From Flavobacterium piscinae (GTDB taxonomy: Bacteria > Bacteroidota > Bacteroidia > Flavobacteriales > Flavobacteriaceae), in NCBI RefSeq assembly GCF_004122145.1, contig NZ_SBKQ01000001.1, forward strand, positions 1 through 64,000: a stretch of DNA of 64,000 nucleotides, written 5' to 3'. The translations under genes and the position numbers were made by a program. Below, in pieces: positions 54,601 through 63,990 of the stretch. The number at the start of each line of letters is the position of its first letter. Positions within the stretch are counted from its first letter, which is position 1. Under the pieces are notes generated by a model. It was not told where the DNA came from. It searched no databases and saw only the letters and a list, made by a program, of their open reading frames with translations.

Positions 54601-57249
54601 ATGAAAAAAATAGTACTTCTAACCCTTTTTACAGTATTTACTGTAGTAAACATGAGTGCCCAAAAAAATAATTTTTGGACACCTGTTAATGACAATGTTT
54701 CAGCGGTTGCTAAAACTGCACAAAGAGAATCATTTCCTTCAAATTTTTCGTTATATAGACTTAATATGGAGTCTTTTAAGACAAATTTGATTTCTGCTCC
54801 GGATAGGTTTTCAACTACTGCTGGTGTAATCATCACAGTGCCAAACGCAGCTGGTGAATTAGAACGTTTTGAAATGTTTGAATCTTCAAATTTTGAATCT
54901 GAATTACAAGCACAATTTCCTGAGATAAGATCATATGTAGGAATTGGTTTAGATGATCCAAAAGCCCAATTAAGAATGAGTATTGATCCAAAAGGTGTAC
55001 AAGCGATGGTACTTAGATCAGGAAAAAAAACTGAATTTATGGAGCCATATGCTGAGAATGGTTTAATCTATGCCTTTTATGTTTCATCCAGACAAAAAGG
55101 AAAAATGCCTTTTACATGTACAACTGTAGATCACAATGTTAGTAATCGATTAGCTGATGAATTAGATAATCAAGAAGTGTTGGCTAGTAATGGTGTTTTA
55201 AAAACATTCAGATTGGCATTATCATGCACGGGTGAATATGGAGCATACCATGGCGGTACTGTAGCGGGGGCTTTAGCCGCAATGAATGCTACAATGACTC
55301 GTGTTAATGGGGTTTTTGAAAAAGATTTAGCCGTTAGATTAAATATTATTGCTAATAATAGTTTGGTTGTTTATACCAATGCGGCAACAGATCCTTATTC
55401 TCCGGCCTCTGGAATTAATAATTGGAATTCTCAATTACAAAGTACGTTAACGAATGTTATCGGTGAGGCAAATTATGATATTGGACACTTGTTTGGAGCA
55501 ACCGGTGGAGGTGGAAATGCAGGTTGTATAGGTTGTGTTTGCGTAAATGGACAAAAAGGAAGTGGTATTACTTCACCTGCAGATGGGGTTCCTGCCGGTG
55601 ATTTCTTTGATATTGATTATGTTGCTCATGAATTAGGACATCAATTAGGGGCTAATCATACTTTTTCTGAAAACATAGAAGGAACAGGCGTAAATGTAGA
55701 GCCAGGAAGTGGTTCAACAATTATGGCTTATGCCGGAATTATGAACAATAATGTGCAATCTAACAGTGATGATTATTTTACCTACAGAAGTATTTTACAA
55801 ATTCAAAACAATCTAGTCAACAAAGCATGTGCAGTTAATACAACATTAAATAATCCTGCTCTTACAATTACATCTGGAGGAAATTGGACAATTCCAAATG
55901 GAACTGCATTCATTTTGACCGGGACTAATCCAACTAATAATCCAGGAGCCACTTTCACTTGGGAACAAAATAATAGTGCTACCGGTGCTGTAACTGGAGA
56001 TAATAGTATTTGTTATCCTACAAAACCGGCAGGACCTAATTTTAGATCATTGCCACCATCGGATACTCCGGTTCGCTATATGCCTGCTTTTAGCTCGGTA
56101 TTAAATAATAATTTAACAACAACATGGGAATCCGTCTTGACAATTGGTCGAACTATGGCCTTTACGTTAACCGCAAGAGATAACGTTGCTAATGGTGGAC
56201 AAACTAGTACAGCTTCTGCTAACATTACTGTTAGTGCAACTGTTGGCCCTTTTGAAGTTACTTCACAAGATGTAGCTGGGATTTCATGGAACCAAGGAAC
56301 TTCTGAAACTATTACTTGGGCAGTGAATAACACTACGAGTTTAGCAGGTTCTTCAAATGTAGATATTTTACTTTCTACTGATGGCGGACAAACTTTTTCA
56401 ACTGTTCTAGCTGAAAATGTGTTAAATGATGGTTCAGAATCAATAACTGTACCCAATATTGCTGCACCTTTTTGTAGAATTATGATTAAACCAACAGGTA
56501 ATATTTATTATGCTTTAAATAAGCAGACATTCGCGATTGGATATACAATAACTTCAACTTGTAATACTTATACGTATAGTACTCCTTTTCCAATACCTGA
56601 TAACGGAACGACTTTCACAACGGCAACATTAAATATTCCTGATGATGTTACCATAAGCGATGTGAATATTGGCGTAAATTTAAACCATACTTATTTAGCA
56701 GATTTATTAATAGCTGTCTTAGGTCCAGGAAATAACCAAGTAAATCTTTTTGAAAGACAATGCGGAAGTAATGATAATCTTAATGTTGTTTTTGATGACA
56801 ACGGTACCCTTATCACTTGTGCTTCTCCAACAGCCGGAACTTACCAACCTGCTCAACCTCTTTCGGTTTTCAATGGTTTACAATCTGCAGGAAACTGGGT
56901 TTTTGGAATTAATGACAACTTTGCAGATGATACCGGAATTGTGAATTCTTTCTTCATTGAAGTTTGTTCTCAAGAAGTTACATTAACTACACCTGATTTT
57001 GGATTTGATGATTTTGTGATTTATCCTAACCCTAGCAAAGGAAATTTTACAATACAGTTTAACAATTCATTCGATCAAGTTAATGTGTCAATTCATGATA
57101 TGAGAGGACGTTTGGTATATGATAACCAATTTAATAGTGGAGACTCATTTAATCAAAATATTCAACTTAATGATGCACAAACGGGTGTTTATTTACTTAG
57201 TGTAACTGACGGTAACCGCAAAGAAGTGAAAAGAATAATTATTGAATAA
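54601..57249 (+). CDS. Secreted reprolysin-like metallopeptidase with P domain, T9SS type A
   Basis: 882 residues, the smallest of the four paralogues. Signal peptide 1-20 (ending MSAQ). Propeptide-like region to about 200; catalytic domain with H343-E344-LGH347-QLGANH353 and Met-turn STIMAYAG (Ala where the others have Gly). A PKD-like region (about 410-640) precedes a P domain (about 650-792, NHTYLADLLIAVLGP) and a type A sorting domain (about 805-882, YPNPSKGNFTIQF). It is followed by a terminator and then by another paralogue 108 bases downstream. Confidence 0.92.
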   Translation: MKKIVLLTLFTVFTVVNMSAQKNNFWTPVNDNVSAVAKTAQRESFPSNFSLYRLNMESFKTNLISAPDRFSTTAGVIITVPNAAGELERFEMFESSNFESELQAQFPEIRSYVGIGLDDPKAQLRMSIDPKGVQAMVLRSGKKTEFMEPYAENGLIYAFYVSSRQKGKMPFTCTTVDHNVSNRLADELDNQEVLASNGVLKTFRLALSCTGEYGAYHGGTVAGALAAMNATMTRVNGVFEKDLAVRLNIIANNSLVVYTNAATDPYSPASGINNWNSQLQSTLTNVIGEANYDIGHLFGATGGGGNAGCIGCVCVNGQKGSGITSPADGVPAGDFFDIDYVAHELGHQLGANHTFSENIEGTGVNVEPGSGSTIMAYAGIMNNNVQSNSDDYFTYRSILQIQNNLVNKACAVNTTLNNPALTITSGGNWTIPNGTAFILTGTNPTNNPGATFTWEQNNSATGAVTGDNSICYPTKPAGPNFRSLPPSDTPVRYMPAFSSVLNNNLTTTWESVLTIGRTMAFTLTARDNVANGGQTSTASANITVSATVGPFEVTSQDVAGISWNQGTSETITWAVNNTTSLAGSSNVDILLSTDGGQTFSTVLAENVLNDGSESITVPNIAAPFCRIMIKPTGNIYYALNKQTFAIGYTITSTCNTYTYSTPFPIPDNGTTFTTATLNIPDDVTISDVNIGVNLNHTYLADLLIAVLGPGNNQVNLFERQCGSNDNLNVVFDDNGTLITCASPTAGTYQPAQPLSVFNGLQSAGNWVFGINDNFADDTGIVNSFFIEVCSQEVTLTTPDFGFDDFVIYPNPSKGNFTIQFNNSFDQVNVSIHDMRGRLVYDNQFNSGDSFNQNIQLNDAQTGVYLLSVTDGNRKEVKRIIIE

Positions 57250-57276
57250 ATTATAGATTTTTTACAAATCTAATTG

Positions 57277-57308
57277 AAGACCGTCAGTTTTGACGGTCTT
57301 TTTTTTGG
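57277..57308 (+). terminator. Rho-independent terminator between tandem metallopeptidase genes
   Basis: Perfect stem AAGACCGTCA / TGACGGTCTT with loop GTTT and a T run. Confidence 0.9.
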
Positions 57309-57356
57309 CTTTTATAAATTTTATTCATTATTTTTAAAGCCTAAAAACTAATTGTT

Positions 57357-60300
57357 ATGAAAAAACTACTATTTTTATTGTGTTGCTTGTTGATGACCTT
57401 CTCAGGTTATGCTCAAAAAAACCATTGGCAAAAGTCATCACTAGAAGCATATTCACCCTTGCAAACTCTTAATCGAAGCACAATTCCTTCAAAATTCGAG
57501 GTGTTTTCATTGGATTTAAATAATTTTAAAGCTGATCTTTCTGTTGCTCCTAAAAGAGAGGATTTTGTTCAGTCAAACATAGTTTTAGAATTTCCGGATG
57601 CTAATGGAGAATTTCAAAGTTATACAATTTATGAAGCTTCGGTTATGCATCCTGAATTACAAGCTCAATTTCCGGACATAAAATCATATGTTGGAATAGG
57701 AGTGGAAAACAAAACTGCGATGGTACGTTTTAGTATAACTTTATTTGGAGTGCATGCTATGCTTTTTGCCGGTAATAGAGAAGTACATTACATTGACACT
57801 TATACGGCTGATTTAAATCATTACATGGTTTATTCCAGAAAGAATATTATTCAAAGTAATTCTTTTAATTGCCTTGTGGATGAGGAAGTAACTGAATTGG
57901 AAGGGATTCATTTTTCTCCCAGAAATAACAATAGTATTGCTTCTGATACAGGTATTTTTAGAACCTATAGACTTGCAATGGCTTGTACAATAGAATATGC
58001 TCAATTTCATTGGCAAGCCGCCGGAATGACAGCAGCTACACCAGAAGCAACAAGAAAAGGAGCTGTTTTAGCTGCAATGAATGTTTCCATGACAAGAATT
58101 AATGGAATCTATGAAAGAGATATGTCTTTAACCATGCAATTGGTCCCCAATAACTTAGATGTTATTTTTATTACTTCTGATACATTTGACAATAACAATG
58201 CCGGGACATTAATTAATCAAAGTCAAACAGTTATTGACAATGTTATCGGTTCAGCCAACTATGATATTGGTCATACTGTCAGTACCGGAGGTGGTGGTTT
58301 AGCTCAACTAAATGCACCTTGTACCGGTAATAAAGCTCGTGGAATTACAGGTTCATTTGCACCGGTTGGAGACCCTTTCGATGTAGATTACGTGGCTCAT
58401 GAAATGGGGCATCAGTTTGGAGCAACTCATACCCAAAATAATAATTGTCAAAGAACTTCAGCAACTGCAGTTGAGCCGGGAAGTGCTTCAACAATAATGG
58501 GTTATGCAGGAATTTGTTCACCAAATGTACAAAACAATTCGGACGCTTATTTTCATGCTTTTAGTTTAGCTCAAATGGATAATTTTGTTGCTGGAGCCGG
58601 AAATTGTTCGAATAATATCAATAATAATAATGATGCACCCATTATTCAACCCATTCAAAATTATACCATTCCAAGGAGTACAGCTTTTGTTTTAGAAGGA
58701 AATGCTACTGATGCTAACGGAGATGCCTTAACTTATTGTTGGGAGCAAACCGATACAGGTATTGCAATTCAACCACCAACTGCAACGGATGCAGCAAATG
58801 GCCCTAGATTTCGTTCAAGAAACCCATCCACAAGTCCAGATAGATATATGCCTTTCATGCCAACGATTTTAACCGGGGCTACTTCTAATACATGGGAAGT
58901 TGTGCCATCCATCGCCAAAACAATGAATTTTTCTTTAGTTGTTAGAGATAATCGAACTCCGAACGGAGGTCAAACTGCAAGAACTAATATGTCGGTAACA
59001 ACGGTTGCTAATGCAGGACCGTTTTTAGTTACAGCTCCAAATACAAGTGTGTCTTGGGCCGCCGGAACAAATCAAAATGTTACCTGGGATGTGGCAGGAA
59101 CAACGGCCAACGGTGTAAACACACCTTATGTTGATATATATTTTTCTAACAGTGGAGGTTCAAGTTTTCCAATTCTTTTAGCGAGCAAAGTTCCTAATGA
59201 TGGTTCAGAAATCATTACCGTTCCAAATACTATCGGAACCACAAATAGAATCATGGTGAAAGGACATAATAATATCTTTTTAGATGTTTCTAATTCAAAT
59301 TTTTCCATCACAGCACCAACTGCTACCATGGCAATTGCTTTTAACGGCGTGGAAGGAGAACAGAATAAATCAGTATGTCAAGGAAGTAACGCAATTTTTA
59401 ATTTAGATTATCAGGTTTTTGGAGGTTTTAATGCGACTACTACTTTTTCTGCAACAGGTAACCCAACGGGTACAACTGTTGCTTTTGTACCTTCTTCAAC
59501 TTCAACGCCGGGTAATATTCAAATGCAGGTAACAACGAATGCAATTGCTCCAATTGGATTACATACCATTGCGGTTACGGCAACTTCTGGCTCAATCACC
59601 AAAACCGTAAATATGTATTTGGAAATTGTGAGTGGAAATTTTGCTACAGTTTCATTGAGCTCTCCGGCTAATGCAGCAGTTGTAGAGCCTTCTGGAGTTT
59701 CATTTTCATGGAGTGCTGATCCAAACGCCACAATTTATACCATTCAAATTGCTTCCGATCCATCTTTTACTTCAATAGTGGAGGAGAATTCAGTTGCTAC
59801 TAATAGTTATGTTTCTTCCAATTTGCCAAATGCAACGACATTGTATTGGAGAGTTGCACCGGGAAACAATGCTTGTTTAGGGAATTATTCTTCTGCATTC
59901 TCTTTTTCAACAACATTTTGTGGAACTGCAGTTTCAACTAATGTACCGATTGTAATTCCATCCAGTGGTACACCAACGGTTAACTCAACTTTGACAATTC
60001 CTACGGAAGATAATGTTTCAATTCAAAAAGTTACCGTGTCATTAAATATTTCACATTCTTGGATAAATGATTTAATTGTAACATTGATTAGTCCATCAGG
60101 TACACAAGTGCAATTATTAAATAGAGAATGTAATCCTAACCAAGGTGATGCCGATGCAATAGCTACCTTTGATGATAACGGTATTGTTTTAGTTTGCGGT
60201 GAGAACCCTGCAATTTCTGGAGTATTAATTCCAGAGCAACCGCTTTCCGCTTTAAATGGTCAAAATTCGCAGGGAGTTTGGACGTTAAGAGTACAGGATA

Positions 60301-60635
60301 CTTTTAATCAAGATGGAGGTGCAATCAACAGTTGGAGTTTAGATATTTGTAGTGAAAATGCTCCGGCTAGTATAGATGATTTAATCGGATTTGATTTTGG
60401 ACTTTATCCAAACCCTACAAAAGGAAACTTTACAGTTGCGATGAATCAAGTAGAGTCTGAAAAAATTGGAGTAGCGGTCTACGACATGAGAGGAAGATTG
60501 ATTTTTGAACAATCGTATGCTAATAATGGAACATTTAACCAAGAAATACAATTGGTAAATCCACAAGTCGGGGTTTACTTAGTAAAAGTTTCAGACGGAA
60601 ACAATCAAGAAACAAAACGATTGATTGTTGAATAG
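57357..60635 (+). CDS. Secreted reprolysin-like metallopeptidase with P domain, T9SS type A
   Basis: 1092 residues. Signal peptide 1-19 (ending GYAQ). Propeptide-like region to about 200; catalytic domain with H348-E349-MGH352-QFGATH358 and Met-turn STIMGYAG. PKD-like and FN3-like beta domains (about 420-855) are followed by a P domain (about 858-998, ISHSWINDLIVTLISP) and a type A sorting domain (about 1018-1092, YPNPTKGNFTVAM). The body is closely similar to that of the protein at 40641-45299, block for block. The sorting domain instead resembles that of its neighbour at 54601-57249 (YDMRGRLIF versus HDMRGRLVY). Confidence 0.92.
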   Translation: MKKLLFLLCCLLMTFSGYAQKNHWQKSSLEAYSPLQTLNRSTIPSKFEVFSLDLNNFKADLSVAPKREDFVQSNIVLEFPDANGEFQSYTIYEASVMHPELQAQFPDIKSYVGIGVENKTAMVRFSITLFGVHAMLFAGNREVHYIDTYTADLNHYMVYSRKNIIQSNSFNCLVDEEVTELEGIHFSPRNNNSIASDTGIFRTYRLAMACTIEYAQFHWQAAGMTAATPEATRKGAVLAAMNVSMTRINGIYERDMSLTMQLVPNNLDVIFITSDTFDNNNAGTLINQSQTVIDNVIGSANYDIGHTVSTGGGGLAQLNAPCTGNKARGITGSFAPVGDPFDVDYVAHEMGHQFGATHTQNNNCQRTSATAVEPGSASTIMGYAGICSPNVQNNSDAYFHAFSLAQMDNFVAGAGNCSNNINNNNDAPIIQPIQNYTIPRSTAFVLEGNATDANGDALTYCWEQTDTGIAIQPPTATDAANGPRFRSRNPSTSPDRYMPFMPTILTGATSNTWEVVPSIAKTMNFSLVVRDNRTPNGGQTARTNMSVTTVANAGPFLVTAPNTSVSWAAGTNQNVTWDVAGTTANGVNTPYVDIYFSNSGGSSFPILLASKVPNDGSEIITVPNTIGTTNRIMVKGHNNIFLDVSNSNFSITAPTATMAIAFNGVEGEQNKSVCQGSNAIFNLDYQVFGGFNATTTFSATGNPTGTTVAFVPSSTSTPGNIQMQVTTNAIAPIGLHTIAVTATSGSITKTVNMYLEIVSGNFATVSLSSPANAAVVEPSGVSFSWSADPNATIYTIQIASDPSFTSIVEENSVATNSYVSSNLPNATTLYWRVAPGNNACLGNYSSAFSFSTTFCGTAVSTNVPIVIPSSGTPTVNSTLTIPTEDNVSIQKVTVSLNISHSWINDLIVTLISPSGTQVQLLNRECNPNQGDADAIATFDDNGIVLVCGENPAISGVLIPEQPLSALNGQNSQGVWTLRVQDTFNQDGGAINSWSLDICSENAPASIDDLIGFDFGLYPNPTKGNFTVAMNQVESEKIGVAVYDMRGRLIFEQSYANNGTFNQEIQLVNPQVGVYLVKVSDGNNQETKRLIVE

Positions 60636-60656
60636 ATTTTCAATAATCGGATAAAT

Positions 60657-60696
60657 AAAAGCCCGTTTTCAATTTTTGAATGATGGGCTTTTTTGT
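60657..60696 (+). terminator. Rho-independent terminator
   Basis: AAAGCCC / GGGCTTT outer stem and TTCAA / TTGAA inner stem, followed by TTTTTTG. It lies between convergent genes. Confidence 0.8.
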
Positions 60697-60699
60697 TTT

Positions 60700-61203
60700 T
60701 TATATTGAAATAAAACGAATAAGTTGCGGAACTTTTTCATTTTCAAAGGATAAATCAAAATGGATTTCATCTTTTTTTGAAAATAGATTTAGTCTTCCTT
60801 TTTTAATTTTGAAGTAACCAGTTTGTCCTTTGCAAAAGCAATGACGACCAAAAATAAGGTTGGTTTGTTGTAGTTCAGAATCAGTAAGGTTTAATGATTT
60901 GTCAGAATTTTTTACTTCAAAAAGGATATCTTCTCGGTAATGTCCGTCTTGTAAATTGGCCTCAGTTGTTTTGTTGTATTGAAAATGAATGACGGTTGTG
61001 CCATCGTGATCTTTGATGTCATAATACATTCCTCCTAAGTCATCATGTAGAAGTAAAAGTTGCTTATTTTTTAAAATTTCAACTTCACACGCTCCATCTT
61101 TCGGACATTCACTTGTAATTTTTGACATAGTTGTGGACATATTTTTTTGAGCGGTACAGGAAAATAATAATCCAAATAGAAATAGTGCAATTATTTTTTT
61201 CAT
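60700..61203 (-). CDS. Small lipoprotein of unknown function
   Basis: 167 residues with a lipoprotein signal peptide; the lipobox cysteine is at about residue 16 (LLFSCTAQ). The mature part is beta-rich and includes HDDLGGMYYDIKDHDG and FGRHCFCKGQTGYF with two close cysteines. I do not recognise the family. It ends just before the convergent metallopeptidase terminator and lies downstream of pth on the same strand. Confidence 0.75.
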   Translation of the reverse strand: MKKIIALFLFGLLFSCTAQKNMSTTMSKITSECPKDGACEVEILKNKQLLLLHDDLGGMYYDIKDHDGTTVIHFQYNKTTEANLQDGHYREDILFEVKNSDKSLNLTDSELQQTNLIFGRHCFCKGQTGYFKIKKGRLNLFSKKDEIHFDLSFENEKVPQLIRFISI

Positions 61204-61244
61204 GATTTCTGGTTTTTAGATTAATATTTCAAAAAGTAAGCCAA

Positions 61245-61868
61245 TTATTTTCCGTTGAATTCGTTCATCGTGTTGTTTAATCCTGCTAAAGCAAAGGATT
61301 GAATGATTTCGGCAGATTTTTCTAGTCGCTCAGGTAATTTTGATTTTTCTTCTTCGTCCCATTCGCCTAACACATAATTGACTTGTTGTCCCTTTTTAAA
61401 TTGGTCGCTGATGCCAAAACGAAAACGAGGATATTCGGTGGTGTTTAATAAACTTTGAATACTTTTTAAACCATTGTGACCGCCATCACTTCCTTTGGTT
61501 TTGATGCGGATAGTACCAAAACTTAGGTTTAAATCGTCGGTAATAACCAATATATTTTCTTTCTCGATGTTTTCCTTTTCCATCCAATATTTCACAGCTT
61601 TTCCGCTGAGGTTCATGTAGGTGTTGGGTTTCAGAAGCAGTAATGTTCTTCCTTTGATTTTGAATTCGGCCACGTCGCCCAATTTAGCGGTTTGAAAAGG
61701 GATGCTTTCTTTTTTGGCAAAATGGTCAAGTATTTTAAATCCGATGTTGTGGCGGGTATTGACATATTCGGCTCCGATGTTGCCGAGTCCGACGATTAGA
61801 AATTTTTTCATATCCGGTTTTGTAACGGTTTTTTGGGTTTGAAAAAGTGATGTAATCCAATTAATCAT
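61245..61868 (-). CDS. pth: Peptidyl-tRNA hydrolase
   Basis: 207 residues from ATG 61868, or 188 from ATG 61811 (MKKFLIVGLGN). Pth recycles peptidyl-tRNA released during translation. Catalytic His is in YVNTRHNIGFK; LLKPNTYMNLSGKAV, ITDDLNLSFG and GSDGGHNGLKS are the other signatures. A -7 element at 61873-61880 lies so close to ATG 61868 that the mRNA would be leaderless for that start; the shorter start would leave about 55 bases of leader. I recall flavobacterial homologues with the N-terminal extension, so the longer form is reported. Confidence 0.92.
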   Translation of the reverse strand: MINWITSLFQTQKTVTKPDMKKFLIVGLGNIGAEYVNTRHNIGFKILDHFAKKESIPFQTAKLGDVAEFKIKGRTLLLLKPNTYMNLSGKAVKYWMEKENIEKENILVITDDLNLSFGTIRIKTKGSDGGHNGLKSIQSLLNTTEYPRFRFGISDQFKKGQQVNYVLGEWDEEEKSKLPERLEKSAEIIQSFALAGLNNTMNEFNGK

Positions 61869-61872
61869 GATG

Positions 61873-61880
61873 CAAAAGTA
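61873..61880 (-). promoter_or_regulatory. -7 promoter element TACTTTTG for pth
   Basis: An exact TAnnTTTG match on the minus strand, four bases before ATG 61868. Confidence 0.4.
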
Positions 61881-61923
61881 CAAAAGTTTCTATTGGTAGC
61901 CGATTTTGATTTGGAGTACGTTT

Positions 61924-62064
61924 TACCCCAGATGGTAACGGAAAGCCTTGTGCAGACAAAACCGATTTTTTCTTGGCGACCCAAAGCGACCAGAGGAAGC
62001 TTTTGGAGCGGCTTAGAAAAAACGGTTGTGGCAAACAAGCTTGAAGTGGACAGCAGGATTAGGT
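61924..62064. other. Structured intergenic element with long imperfect hairpin
   Basis: The gap between pth and the L25 gene is more GC-rich than other gaps. It contains CTTGT..CAAAACCG..TTTTTTCT (about 61948-61972) pairing with AGAAAAAA.CGGTTGTG..ACAAG (about 62015-62039), around a loop carrying GGCGACCCAAAGCGAC. The flanks read CCCCAGATGGTAACGG and CAGCAGGATTAGG. From memory, similar elements recur between genes in flavobacterial genomes. Whether it is RNA (for example the Flavo-1 motif) or a DNA repeat cannot be decided here. Small open frames across it are not credible genes. Confidence 0.5.
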
Positions 62065-62067
62065 TCA

Positions 62068-62100
62068 AAAAAAAAGCACCGGCGTAAACCGATGCTTTTA
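62068..62100 (-). terminator. Rho-independent terminator after L25/CTC gene
   Basis: AAAAGCATCGG / CCGGTGCTTTT stem on the minus strand with loop TTTACG, followed by a long T run. Confidence 0.8.
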
Positions 62101-62118
62101 GTATTGAGAAAATAGAAA

Positions 62119-62727
62119 TTATTTTTTCTTTTTTGCTCCACCTTTTTCTGCTTTGGCAGCTTCTTGAGCAGCTTTCATAGCAGCACGTGAAATTCTCACT
62201 TGACATACAACTGTGTTATCCGGGTGCATCAATTTGAAATTGTTGGTTTCAATTTTGGTAACATATAATTTGTTACCCATTTCTAAACCGGAAATGTTTG
62301 CTTCTACGAAATCAGGAAGGTTTTTAGGTAAAGCTTTCACTTTTAATCTTCTTTGGTTTAAACGTAGTACCCCACCGGCTAATACACCTGGTGATGTACC
62401 TGTAATTTTTACAGGAATTTCCATCATGATTTCTTTGTCGTCTTTTAACGCATAGAAATCGATGTGTAAAATTTTGTCTGATACGGGGTGAAATTGAATG
62501 TCTTGTAAAATAACATCTGCCTTTTTCCCACTATTTAATTCAATTACAACAGTGTGTGCGTTGGGAGTGTAAACCAAGTTTTTGAACGCTTTTTCTTCTG
62601 CTGCAAAATGTACTGGTTGATCTCCTCCGTAAATAACGCAAGGAACCATTCCAGCATCACGTAAGGCTTTTGTTGACTTTTTGCCTACGCTTTCTCTTTC
62701 TGATCCTTTAATCGTAATCGATTTCAT
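62119..62727 (-). CDS. rplY: 50S ribosomal protein L25 / general stress protein CTC
   Basis: 202 residues. The N-terminal L25 domain binds 5S rRNA ([22 protein letters not shown]); the C-terminal CTC domain (about 95-185) includes [17 protein letters not shown]. The tail is Lys-rich. It follows prs in the same direction with a 91-base gap, a common order in Bacteroidota. The gap holds a simple CACTAATCACTAATT-like repeat. Confidence 0.95.
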   Translation of the reverse strand: MKSITIKGSERESVGKKSTKALRDAGMVPCVIYGGDQPVHFAAEEKAFKNLVYTPNAHTVVIELNSGKKADVILQDIQFHPVSDKILHIDFYALKDDKEIMMEIPVKITGTSPGVLAGGVLRLNQRRLKVKALPKNLPDFVEANISGLEMGNKLYVTKIETNNFKLMHPDNTVVCQVRISRAAMKAAQEAAKAEKGGAKKKK

Positions 62728-62818
62728 TGTAAAATATATAAAATTAATAAATAAAAATTCTTTTCTGTTGTCTGTAATTTGCTAATCACTAATTACTATT
62801 CACTAATCACTCAACAAA

Positions 62819-63760
62819 CTACATCAAAAACTTCCCACTAATGGAATTGTTGTGTTGCACCATGTGCATGACTTCTGCAAAAAGCGGTGCACAACTCACC
62901 ACTCTGATTTTGTTCGATTCTTTCTTTAACGGAATTGAATCGGTAACGATTAACTCGCTTAATTGTGACTTTTCGATTTTTTCATACGCATCGCCGGATA
63001 ATATGGCATGTGTACAAATGGCTCGAACACTCAAAGCTCCTTTTTCAATCATTAAATCGGCCGCCTTAGCAAGGGTACCGCCGGTATCTATCATGTCGTC
63101 AACCAAAACAACGTTTCGTCCTTTTACTTCTCCGATCAATTCCATTGTGTCAATGACGTTAGCTACTTTCCGTTGTTTGTAACAAATCACCACATCCGAT
63201 TCTAAAAACTTCGAGTAGGCATAAGCTCTTTTAGAACCGCCCATGTCGGGTGAAGCAATCGTTAAATTCTCCAAATTCAAACTTTTTACATACGGTAAAA
63301 AGATGGTAGAAGCAAACAAATGGTCAACCGGTTTTTCAAAGAAACCTTGAATCTGATCGGCGTGTAAATCCATCGTCATAATTCTTGTTGCTCCTGCAGT
63401 TTCCAGTAATTTGGCTACTAATTTGGCTCCAATCGGCACTCTTGGCTTGTCTTTTCGGTCTTGTCTGGCCCATCCGAAATATGGAATAACCGGTGTAATG
63501 TGTCTGGCTGAGGCTCTTTTGGCAGCATCAATCATTAACAAAAGTTCCATCAAGTTGTCTGCACTCGGAAAAGTGGAGCAAACGATGAACACCCGCAATC
63601 CGCGAATAGATTCTTCAAAAGACGGTTGAAACTCGCCGTCACTATATTCAGAGAACGTTACTTTACCTAGCGGAATTCCATAGTGTTGAGCTATTTGTTC
63701 AGCTAAGTATACACTTTTTGAACAAGCAAATATTTTTGCTTCCGGTTCGTTGTGTGACAT
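62819..63760 (-). CDS. prs: Ribose-phosphate pyrophosphokinase
   Basis: 313 residues, the normal length. It makes PRPP from ribose 5-phosphate and ATP for nucleotide, His and Trp synthesis. Seen are FSEYSDGEFQPSF near the N-terminus, GWARQDRKDKPR, MDLHADQIQGFF and the PRPP-binding loop VVLVDDMIDTGGTL. It starts at ATG 63760 and lies upstream of the L25 gene. Confidence 0.97.
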   Translation of the reverse strand: MSHNEPEAKIFACSKSVYLAEQIAQHYGIPLGKVTFSEYSDGEFQPSFEESIRGLRVFIVCSTFPSADNLMELLLMIDAAKRASARHITPVIPYFGWARQDRKDKPRVPIGAKLVAKLLETAGATRIMTMDLHADQIQGFFEKPVDHLFASTIFLPYVKSLNLENLTIASPDMGGSKRAYAYSKFLESDVVICYKQRKVANVIDTMELIGEVKGRNVVLVDDMIDTGGTLAKAADLMIEKGALSVRAICTHAILSGDAYEKIEKSQLSELIVTDSIPLKKESNKIRVVSCAPLFAEVMHMVQHNNSISGKFLM

Positions 63761-63811
63761 TTTAAATGGTTGTTATGTAGTTAGTTAGTTGTGTGTCGTC
63801 GAAACGAGGTG

Positions 63812-63819
63812 CAAATTTA
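63812..63819 (-). promoter_or_regulatory. -7 promoter element TAAATTTG for prs
   Basis: An exact TAnnTTTG match on the minus strand, 51 bases before the prs ATG. Confidence 0.5.
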
Positions 63820-63861
63820 GAAATAAAAATCAACTTAGAAAGGAATTTTTCCACAAATTTC

Positions 63862-63893
63862 TTGAAAATGTCTCAAAAAATTATTTACATTTG
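63862..63893 (+). promoter_or_regulatory. Full Bacteroidota promoter TTG-N21-TACATTTG reading out of the window
   Basis: TTG at 63862-63864 and TACATTTG at 63886-63893 with 21 bases between. The transcript would begin near 63900 and cover the two repeats that follow. Confidence 0.65.
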
Positions 63894-63913
63894 CACCCAC
63901 AAATAAGCATCCC

Positions 63914-63990
63914 TGCCCGGATGGCAAAGTCTTTAATTAATTTTTTCTAAAAATTAGTCAAAACTTAAAAATCTAAATTGCCCGGATGGC
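63914..63990 (+). repeat. Two copies of TGCCCGGATGGC, 65 bases apart
   Basis: Copies at 63914-63925 and 63979-63990, each followed by a similar TCTTTA stretch. The 11-mer GCCCGGATGGC equals the usual 5' end of tRNA-Leu, but neither copy continues into a tRNA D-arm. The window ends ten bases after the second copy. Confidence 0.5.

Noticed and set aside
61893..62087. 64-codon plus-strand frame and 113-codon minus-strand frame between pth and L25
   Set aside because: They cross the hairpin element and show no family motif; the structured element and terminator explain the sequence better.
62728..62818. Short CACTAATCACTAATT-like simple repeat as a mobile element scar
   Set aside because: It is a brief low-complexity stretch without inverted ends or target duplication.
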